From the NCBI GenBank assembly GCA_945906015.1, contig CAMDQV010000174.1, positions 1-5,130 on the forward strand: a stretch of 5,130 nt of DNA. The letters are read 5' to 3'. This document shows positions 1-5,130 of the stretch, in pieces. The first letter of the stretch is position 1, and each line of letters opens with the position of its first letter. This DNA comes from Pedobacter schmidteae (GTDB lineage Bacteria > Bacteroidota > Bacteroidia > Sphingobacteriales > Sphingobacteriaceae). Under the pieces are notes generated by a model, which was not told the DNA's origin, made no database searches, and was given only the letters and a program-made list of their open reading frames with translations. The position numbers and the translations under genes were made by a program.

Positions 1-1
1 A

Positions 2-610
2 AATATGGAACTCGAAATAGACACTACTTTTAGAGTTGACTTTGTTCCAAAGGCTGATTTGGATACCGCTTATTTCGCCGGAACACGGAGTGATATTTTA
101 CACATGGAACATGATATTCATGCTATGGAAAAGAATATTCAGCAAATGAGACAGCAAGCCAAGCCTGATTTCAGAGTTCGGTTCGATCATATGTCTAATT
201 ATTCGGCGATGATGCCTAGACAATTTACAATTATGGGTATGCTTTCAATTCCGATTGTTCCATGGTCGTCAAAAATGTATAAGTCGGAGATCAGATCCAT
301 GAATTTTGAGCGGGAGGCCATGCGTAATCAGAAGGCAGCGATGGTAACAGAGATGTTGGGGATGAGCCGTACCATGGAAAATGATCTCGCAGTTATGCAG
401 CAGCAGCTAGCTAATTATGAGAATAAAATAGTGCCCTCTCTTCAAAAATATTTGAAGGTTTCGATGCTGTCGTATCAAGAAAATAAATCGGATCTGAATA
501 CAGTAATTGATAGCTGGGAAGCCCTGAACATGTCGCAGATGAATTATCTGGACCAATTGCAGAAGTTTTATCAAATGATTGTGGAGTATGAAAAGAATAT
601 TGAAAGGTAG
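2..610 (+). CDS. TolC/CusC-family outer-membrane efflux channel, C-terminal part (5' end outside window)
   Basis: This is the outer-membrane channel of a tripartite heavy-metal RND efflux system, seen from its C-terminal half. The frame is already open at position 2, so the Met at nt 5 is internal and the gene starts upstream. Numbering from that Met, residues about 20-50 form a long amphipathic helix and 53-83 a strand-rich stretch (PDFRVRF to IPIVPW) that fits the second transmembrane beta-hairpin. Residues 86-200 are again long coiled-coil helices, with the usual TolC ending (YENKIVPSL, then a Tyr/Leu-rich last helix). Family members usually have about 400-480 residues, so roughly half is visible. 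Met is strikingly common, 21 of 201 residues, with His/Met clusters such as HMEHDIHAM, which suits a copper or silver channel. The stop lies 23 bp inside the next gene, which argues for an operon. The family assignment is firm; the metal is inferred from the neighbours. Confidence 0.88.
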   Translation, partial: NMELEIDTTFRVDFVPKADLDTAYFAGTRSDILHMEHDIHAMEKNIQQMRQQAKPDFRVRFDHMSNYSAMMPRQFTIMGMLSIPIVPWSSKMYKSEIRSMNFEREAMRNQKAAMVTEMLGMSRTMENDLAVMQQQLANYENKIVPSLQKYLKVSMLSYQENKSDLNTVIDSWEALNMSQMNYLDQLQKFYQMIVEYEKNIER

Positions 611-1910
611 TATAGGTGTTTTTCTTTTGCTCGGATTGATGCTTTTAAGCTGTAATCAGGGTAAGATAGCTTCTATTGAAAGTCAAGCTCAGGTTTATAC
701 TTGTTCCATGCATCCGCAGATTCTTCAGAATGATCCCGGCAATTGCCCGATCTGCAAAATGGATTTGGTACCACAGCGTGCTACAGCTACGCACGCTTCT
801 GCTGATGATAGCTTAAAGGTATTGGTAAAACCAACCAATGAGCTGGTGATTTCGGGTATCAAAACCTTGAGGGCAGAAAAGGGCTCGCGGACTGCTGAAT
901 TGAGCCTCAAAGGGGTCATCAATTATAATACCAATAACTGGAAATCAGTTTCAGCCAGGGTTAGCGGCCGTATTGAACGCTTATATGTAAAGTATAGCTA
1001 TGAGCAGGTAAGAAAGGGGCAGAAAATCATGGATATCTACAGCCCTGATCTGGCAAATGCCCAGCAGGAATTATTGTTTCTCAAAAATAATTCAGAAGCG
1101 GTTCTGTTTGAATCGGCAAAGAAAAAATTATTGTTTTTGGGTTTCACGCAAAGTCAGATCGATCAAGTACTTCAAAGTGGCAAGATCAGTCCTACAGTTT
1201 CAGTATACAGCCCCTATTCTGGATACGTAGCCGAGTACGCACCTAATACTGTAGCATCAGGTATATCCACACAGGCAGGAGCTACAAGAATCGGTTCAGC
1301 TACTTCATCTGGAATGAATGAAATGAATTTGGGTGAATCTGCAGATGCTATTCCTTCTGTGCAAGCGATCAGCACTGGGCAGGTTTTGCAGATACGGGAA
1401 GGCCAATATGTTTCTTCAGGTCAGAAATTGTTTAATCTGATTAATACAGATCAAGTTTGGGCAGAGTTTTTTGCCCGCCCCGATCAGCTACAAGAATTTA
1501 AGCGAGGAATTAAGGTAAGTATCCAATCGCTAGATATTGCAGAACAGAACGCAGAAGTTAGGGTAGATCTTATCCAGCCATATTACCGTGATGGTGTTAA
1601 TTATTCGCTTATCAGAGCAAATTTACCAAATAGCAATAGCGCATGGAAGGTCGGGCAGTTAATCTCGGTGCTTAAGCAAAGTAAGGTTGATGGACATTGG
1701 GTTCCAAGGTCGGCAGTGCTGCAGCTTGGCAAAAGATATGTAGTATTTATAAAACGTAATTCGGCATTTGTTCCGGTTTTTGTAGAGGTAAATACGCTGT
1801 CAGATAAATGGGTAGATATTGGCAATAGTTTAGGTGATGAACAAGAGATTGCCATCAATGCCTGGTTTTTAGTTGATTCAGAAAGTTTTATAAAAGCGGA
1901 GCGTTTATAA
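588..1910 (+). CDS. cusB: CusB-type RND efflux periplasmic adaptor lipoprotein with N-terminal heavy-metal-binding domain (adaptor 1)
   Basis: This 440-aa periplasmic adaptor (membrane fusion protein) links an inner-membrane RND pump to the TolC-type channel. I chose ATG 588 because it gives a clean lipoprotein signal: MKRILK, a hydrophobic core, and lipobox LLSC with Cys22. A TTG at 579 would only add three residues. Residues 37-62 form a heavy-metal-binding module with C39-x-M41-H42 and C53-x2-C56-x-M58, ending DLVP. Next come the first lipoyl half (about 119-152, SGRIERLYV), an alpha-hairpin (154-198), the second lipoyl half (203-284), a beta-barrel (288-364) and a membrane-proximal domain (370-436). 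The ending FLVDSES matches the CusB hallmark FLIDSE. The second lipoyl half is split by an extra segment of about 48 residues (214-262), rich in Ser, Gly, Ala and Thr and containing GMNEMNLG. The gene overlaps the channel gene by 23 bp and the next adaptor by one base. Cu(I)/Ag(I) is the likeliest substrate by family; other divalent metals are possible. Confidence 0.9.
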   Translation: MKRILKGSIGVFLLLGLMLLSCNQGKIASIESQAQVYTCSMHPQILQNDPGNCPICKMDLVPQRATATHASADDSLKVLVKPTNELVISGIKTLRAEKGSRTAELSLKGVINYNTNNWKSVSARVSGRIERLYVKYSYEQVRKGQKIMDIYSPDLANAQQELLFLKNNSEAVLFESAKKKLLFLGFTQSQIDQVLQSGKISPTVSVYSPYSGYVAEYAPNTVASGISTQAGATRIGSATSSGMNEMNLGESADAIPSVQAISTGQVLQIREGQYVSSGQKLFNLINTDQVWAEFFARPDQLQEFKRGIKVSIQSLDIAEQNAEVRVDLIQPYYRDGVNYSLIRANLPNSNSAWKVGQLISVLKQSKVDGHWVPRSAVLQLGKRYVVFIKRNSAFVPVFVEVNTLSDKWVDIGNSLGDEQEIAINAWFLVDSESFIKAERL

Positions 1911-3124
1911 TGAAAAGAAAGATAGTAGTCAGCCTTATCCTGATCTCTTTGGGATACCTAGTTTTTACTTTGCCATCCTGTACGGATCCGGAGCATGATA
2001 AAACAATTAAAACAGGTAAATATACGTGTCCGATGCACCCCCAGATCCAAAATAATGGTCCCGGTTCCTGTCCAATTTGTAAGATGGATCTGGTGCCGCT
2101 TAACTCATCCGGAGGCAAAAATGAGCTATCTCTGAGTGATAGTCAGATCCAAATGGCCAATATCCAGACCGTTAAGATCAGTAGTTCTTCTTTTAGTACT
2201 TCAAAAGTGTTGAACGGCCGACTGATCGTAAATCCGGAGCGCAGCGCCCTAGTTTCAAGTCGTTATTCAGGCAGGGTTGAAAAATTATATGTCCGTGAAA
2301 CTGGTGGTAGAATAAAAAAGGGCCAGGCACTTTTTCAGGTGTACAGTGAAGAGCTTCAAACCTTACAGCAAGATTATTTGCTGCAGTTAAAGCAGGTTGC
2401 GGCCTTTCCTGATGAGAAAATTTATGGTTCTATGCGGGAGGCTGCAAAAAATAAACTGCGCCTATTTGGTGTGATCGATGCCCAGATTAGGTCTTTGGAT
2501 CAGGGGGCAAAGGCATCCCCATTGCTAACCGTTTTTTCGAATGCGACAGGTACAGTTACCGAATTGAATATTATTGAGGGGCAATATATTGCTGAAGGAA
2601 CCCAGTTATTGAAACTCGAAAATTTTGATCAGCTTTGGTTGGAAATGGATGTTTATCCCAATGAAATTTCGGGATTAACTATCGGTGTGAAGGTAAAAGC
2701 CTCGATTAATGGGATAAGCGAAAATGAGCAGACGCTTCAAATTGATTTCATCTCCCCTCAATTAGATCCAGCTACACAGATTCTTAAAGTAAGGGCGCCC
2801 ATTCAGAATTCAGGAAATTTACAAGCAGGGATGCAGGCAACTGTGTTTTTACCTGTTTCTGAAATCTCTGATGCAATGAGTCTTCCATTAGATGCGGTGG
2901 TAAGGGATGAGAAGGGCGCCCATGTTTGGATTAAAACTTCAAAAAATACCTTTTCGCCAAGAATGGTCAGAACGGGCGAAGAAAGTTCAGATCAGATTAT
3001 TATTCTATCCGGATTGGAAGATGTTAAAGAGGTGGTTATAAGTGGTGCTTATTTATTGTCAAGTGAGTTTATTTTTAAGAAGGGAATAGATCTAGCGGCT
3101 GGACATGAAATTGCAGGTCATTGA
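1910..3124 (+). CDS. cusB: CusB-type RND efflux periplasmic adaptor lipoprotein with N-terminal heavy-metal-binding domain (adaptor 2)
   Basis: This 404-aa protein is a second periplasmic adaptor directly after the first. Its ATG overlaps the preceding TAA (TAATG), so translation is probably coupled. The N terminus is a lipoprotein signal with lipobox LPSC (Cys24). Residues 38-63 repeat the metal-binding module: C40-x-M42-H43, C54-x2-C57-x-M59, ending DLVP. Then follow the first lipoyl half (about 113-145, SGRVEKLYV), an alpha-hairpin (146-199), an uninterrupted second lipoyl half (203-235, ATGTVTELNIIEGQYI), a beta-barrel (241-315) and a membrane-proximal domain (321-389) ending YLLSSEFIFKKG. 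The tail AGHEIAGH holds two more His. It shares its domain plan with adaptor 1 but lacks that protein's lipoyl insertion, and outside the metal-binding module the two are well diverged. They are therefore old paralogues rather than a fresh duplication. It may form mixed oligomers with adaptor 1 or serve as an alternative partner of the same pump; the sequence does not decide this. Confidence 0.9.
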   Translation: MKRKIVVSLILISLGYLVFTLPSCTDPEHDKTIKTGKYTCPMHPQIQNNGPGSCPICKMDLVPLNSSGGKNELSLSDSQIQMANIQTVKISSSSFSTSKVLNGRLIVNPERSALVSSRYSGRVEKLYVRETGGRIKKGQALFQVYSEELQTLQQDYLLQLKQVAAFPDEKIYGSMREAAKNKLRLFGVIDAQIRSLDQGAKASPLLTVFSNATGTVTELNIIEGQYIAEGTQLLKLENFDQLWLEMDVYPNEISGLTIGVKVKASINGISENEQTLQIDFISPQLDPATQILKVRAPIQNSGNLQAGMQATVFLPVSEISDAMSLPLDAVVRDEKGAHVWIKTSKNTFSPRMVRTGEESSDQIIILSGLEDVKEVVISGAYLLSSEFIFKKGIDLAAGHEIAGH

Positions 3125-3277
3125 TTAATTTATATATAATTCAATAGCATGAACTATAAATAAATATTAAAAAGGGCCAAAATCCTCAATATTCTTTTGA
3201 AAAAGCAATTATTATAGTAAACTACTTGATTCAATTCATATCTTGACAAAGATTTTATTTTTTTAAAAACATTTTTT
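3125..3277. other. AT-rich gap between efflux operon and sialidase-like gene
   Basis: This 153-bp stretch is very AT-rich and holds no gene. An imperfect AT-only palindrome at about 3121-3144 (TTGA..AATT paired with AATTCAA around TATATA) overlaps the stop of adaptor 2. It lacks the GC stem and U-tract of a good intrinsic terminator. I could not find a convincing Bacteroidota promoter (TTG, about 20 bp, TAnnTTTG) before the next gene. It is therefore undecided whether that gene has its own promoter or is read through from the operon. Confidence 0.5.
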
Positions 3278-4324
3278 ATGAAGGTGCTTTTTGTGTTCTT
3301 GTTTTTTATAGGAAATCTAACAAGTTTAACTAGTCATGAAAAATTGCCGGCAATTCTTGAAGGGCAGCAACCAAATCTGTCAATAGATAATAATGGTGTA
3401 ATAAGGATGGTATATGGTAGTCTGGATAGGATCTATTGTATGTCTTCATCAGACAATGGACTTAATTTTTCAATACCGGTACTGGTTGCTGAATTGCCAA
3501 AAATGCATTTGGGCCACACTCGTGGACCTCAGATTGCCTCTTCGGGCACTAGGAGTTTGATAACTGCAATTGATAAGAATGGAATAATACATTCTTATTT
3601 ACTTAAACATTCAAGAGGTAGTTGGACCGAAGTGACTAATGTTAATGACGTAAAGGGCTCTGCAGTTGAGGGCCTTATGGCTCTTGCCTCAGATAAGAAC
3701 GATAATTTTTATGCAACATGGCTTGATATCAGGGAGGGTGGTTCCAATAATATTTATTTCTCAACCTTGAATTCCAGATCTCAACAATGGAATACTAATA
3801 AATTAGTATACAAATCACCTGATAAACATGTTTGTGAATGCTGTAAACCCAATATCGTAGCAAGTAACGGCCGGGTGGTTATTGGTTTTCGCAACTGGTT
3901 GATGGGTTCAAGAGATATATATTATGCTGTTTCAACCAATTATGGAAAATCATTTATTGATCCGGTTAAATCTGGAAATGGTACATGGCAACTAAATGCT
4001 TGTCCAATGGATGGTGGCAGTCTGGCTGTTAATGCATCTGGAAAGGTTTCTGCAGCCTGGCGACGAAATGGAGATGTATATTATTGGACTGAAAATCAGG
4101 CTGAACGGAAGCTGGCACAGGGCAGGGATGTTAGTATGACCCAAAATCAGAACAGTGTGTATGTTGCATGGCAAGAAAGTAAAAAAATCAGTGTAATGAA
4201 TATGAATTCAAAGCAAATTACTGAAATTGGAAATGGAATTTCTCCTAGAGTTTATGCATTGGATAATGGGAAAGCGATTTGTCTTTGGGAGGATAATAAG
4301 GTTGTTAGATTCAAAATAATCTAA
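3278..4324 (+). CDS. Secreted sialidase-like (BNR/Asp-box) beta-propeller protein with CECC and CPMDGG motifs, function unknown
   Basis: This 348-aa protein has an N-terminal signal peptide (MKVLFVFLFF core, cleavage probably near residues 16-19) and no lipobox, so it should be periplasmic or secreted. The body is strand-rich with repeating units typical of a sialidase-fold beta-propeller. One Asp-box is clear (SSDNGLNF, 57-64) and one is degenerate (STNYGKSF, 219-226). I recall this as a family often labelled exo-alpha-sialidase whose fixed landmarks are a GxxRGP segment (here HLGHTRGP, 77-84), a Cys-Glu-Cys-Cys motif (H184-V-C186-E-C188-C189), a RNWLMGSRDIYYA-like segment (205-217) and CPMDGG (242-247). 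I cannot point to the full sialidase set of arginine triad, Tyr and Asp, so glycosidase activity is unsupported. The Cys, Met and His residues could bind metal or form disulfides. The gene follows the efflux operon on the same strand after 153 bp, so a link to metal stress is possible but unproven. Confidence 0.75.
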   Translation: MKVLFVFLFFIGNLTSLTSHEKLPAILEGQQPNLSIDNNGVIRMVYGSLDRIYCMSSSDNGLNFSIPVLVAELPKMHLGHTRGPQIASSGTRSLITAIDKNGIIHSYLLKHSRGSWTEVTNVNDVKGSAVEGLMALASDKNDNFYATWLDIREGGSNNIYFSTLNSRSQQWNTNKLVYKSPDKHVCECCKPNIVASNGRVVIGFRNWLMGSRDIYYAVSTNYGKSFIDPVKSGNGTWQLNACPMDGGSLAVNASGKVSAAWRRNGDVYYWTENQAERKLAQGRDVSMTQNQNSVYVAWQESKKISVMNMNSKQITEIGNGISPRVYALDNGKAICLWEDNKVVRFKII

Positions 4325-4588
4325 TCAGAATAACTATTTCAAGTCAAATTTCATTGCTTCATAATCAGATATTATTTAGTATTTCTTTTTGTATACCGTT
4401 GATTATGCGGTTTGTTGTGATGTATTAATCATAGAGTCATATACTCCAATTCTCCCGGTTCTTACTTGTTAATGTACGTAACATTCAATTCCCTAAGTTT
4501 AATTTTATTAAGAATTTTAAATGGGAAATATTCAGCAGATGACTAGAAGTATAATAAGTTATGGTATTAAAGTGTGGTTTGCTGATTT
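4325..4588. other. Non-coding gap between convergent genes
   Basis: This 264-bp AT-rich region lies between the stop of the sialidase-like gene and the stop of tdk on the opposite strand. I see no RNA gene, protein gene or strong GC-stem terminator, although terminators for both flanking genes would be expected here. The only structured element I found is the short inverted repeat at 4471-4485. Confidence 0.5.
4471..4485. repeat. Short inverted repeat AATGT-ACGTA-ACATT
   Basis: Perfect 5-bp arms (AATGT and ACATT) flank a 5-nt centre, and the site contains the palindrome TACGTA. It lies midway between two convergent genes. It is too short and too AT-rich to be a confident terminator, and a chance occurrence is quite possible. 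Confidence 0.2.
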
Positions 4589-5130
4589 TTAACCAATACT
4601 AGTATAGCAGATTCTGCAGCGTGGTTCATAACTTTCTTTTTCACCCAAAAGAATTTTTGATTCACTGGCAACGGTACGGAATGAATAAGTTGCCGGTCCG
4701 CCGCATTGCACACAAACTGCATGCACCTTAGTTACTAATTCAGCAATTGACATCAATTCAGGCATAGGTCCGAAAGGCTTTCCCTGGAAGTCCATGTCAA
4801 GGCCTGCGATTACTACACGTATTCCACTGTTTGCTAGTTTATTACAAACATCAGGTAGTTCATCATCAAAAAACTGGGCTTCATCAATTCCAACCACTTC
4901 AGTATCTTTTCCTAGCAGAAGGATAGATGCTGCATTTTCAACCGGGGTAGAATGGATAGAGTTCAGGTCATGAGAAACTACAGAGTTTTCATCATAGCGG
5001 GTATCTGTTTTGGGCTTGAAGATTTTGACGTTTAGTTTGGCTATTTGTGCCCGGCGCAGCCTTCTGATCAGTTCTTCTGTCTTTCCAGAAAACATGGAAC
5101 CGCAAATAACTTCAATGCTGCCATCTAGTT
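4589..5130 (-). CDS. tdk: Thymidine kinase, type II (N terminus outside window)
   Basis: Thymidine kinase phosphorylates thymidine (and deoxyuridine) with ATP to give dTMP in the cytoplasmic pyrimidine-salvage pathway. The visible 179 residues hold nearly the whole enzyme. Numbered from the window edge, they show the P-loop GSMFSGKT (10-17), the magnesium/catalytic motif DEAQFF (82-87, with Glu83 the likely catalytic base) and GLDMDFQGKPF (109-119). They also show the structural zinc ligands C139-x2-C142 and C171-x2-C174, and a lasso/substrate-loop region ending GEKESYEPRCRICY. The Met of nt 5095-5093 falls inside the P-loop and cannot be the start. The frame stays open to the window edge (IEVICGS upstream of that Met), so only about 10-20 N-terminal residues are missing, judged from typical family length of about 190-200. 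It is convergent with the sialidase-like gene and independent of the efflux operon. The assignment is very secure. Confidence 0.96.
   Translation of the reverse strand, partial: LDGSIEVICGSMFSGKTEELIRRLRRAQIAKLNVKIFKPKTDTRYDENSVVSHDLNSIHSTPVENAASILLLGKDTEVVGIDEAQFFDDELPDVCNKLANSGIRVVIAGLDMDFQGKPFGPMPELMSIAELVTKVHAVCVQCGGPATYSFRTVASESKILLGEKESYEPRCRICYTSIG

Noticed and set aside
725..922. Open frame on the minus strand inside adaptor 1
   Set aside because: It is fully antisense to a well-supported gene and its product resembles no family; it mirrors the codons of the metal-binding module.
1601..1858. Open frame on the minus strand inside adaptor 1
   Set aside because: It is antisense to the conserved C-terminal domains of adaptor 1, with a Ser/Thr/Leu-rich product typical of a shadow frame.
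1888..2118. Open frame on the minus strand across the adaptor 1/adaptor 2 junction
   Set aside because: It is antisense to the lipoprotein signal and metal-binding module of adaptor 2. Its RSILQIGQ stretch also occurs in the minus-strand frame at 725-922, only because both lie opposite the same conserved module.
3121..3144. AT-rich palindrome at the end of adaptor 2 as a rho-independent terminator
   Set aside because: The stem is imperfect, has almost no G-C pairs and is not followed by a T-tract, so I mention it only within the intergenic entry.
3243..3265. TTGACA followed by a T-rich TATTTTTT as a promoter for the sialidase-like gene
   Set aside because: The spacing between the elements is only about 8-10 bp, and no correctly spaced -10 or Bacteroidota -7 box follows; poly-T tracts here match by chance.
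3992..4174. Open frame on the minus strand inside the sialidase-like gene
   Set aside because: It is short, antisense to the conserved CPMDGG region, and has no recognisable product.
3278..4324. True exo-alpha-sialidase
   Set aside because: Asp-boxes mark the fold, but the catalytic arginine triad, Tyr and Asp could not be identified, so I kept only sialidase-like.
4322..4369. Direct repeat TAATCAGA at 4322-4329 and 4362-4369
   Set aside because: Eight AT-rich bases repeated once at 40-bp spacing is easily expected by chance; there is no third copy or flanking mobile gene to suggest a CRISPR array or insertion element.

Overview
The window looks like chromosomal DNA from a member of the Bacteroidota, possibly the Sphingobacteriaceae. 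This rests on AT-rich non-coding DNA, starts without clear Shine-Dalgarno sequences, two lipoprotein adaptors that each carry an N-terminal heavy-metal-binding domain, and a thymidine kinase of the type common in that phylum. The lineage is inferred from gene style; no rRNA or other marker gene is present.

Positions 2-3124 are the 3' end of a heavy-metal (probably Cu(I)/Ag(I)) RND efflux operon on the plus strand. It holds the C-terminal part of a TolC/CusC-type outer-membrane channel, then two consecutive CusB-type periplasmic adaptor lipoproteins. The genes are packed tightly: the first pair overlaps by 23 bp, and the second pair shares one base in a TAATG stop/start. The inner-membrane pump (CusA type) is not in the window and probably lies upstream. 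Both adaptors carry a C-x-M-H...C-x2-C-x-M metal-binding module just after the lipidated cysteine. The channel fragment is unusually rich in methionine.

After a 153-bp AT-rich gap, positions 3278-4324 encode a secreted sialidase-like (BNR/Asp-box) beta-propeller of 348 aa. It has a His-x-Cys-Glu-Cys-Cys motif and a Cys-Pro-Met-Asp-Gly-Gly motif. Its function is unknown. Its place beside a metal-efflux operon, together with its Cys/Met/His motifs, makes it the most interesting gene here.

Positions 4325-4588 separate convergent genes and hold no recognisable gene. Positions 4589-5130 (minus strand) encode thymidine kinase (tdk), cut at its N terminus by the window edge. It is a housekeeping nucleotide-salvage gene and probably unrelated to the efflux operon.

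The likely working model is a tripartite RND pump with two different adaptors. Their N-terminal metal-binding modules would capture periplasmic metal ions and pass them to the pump for export through the Met-rich channel.
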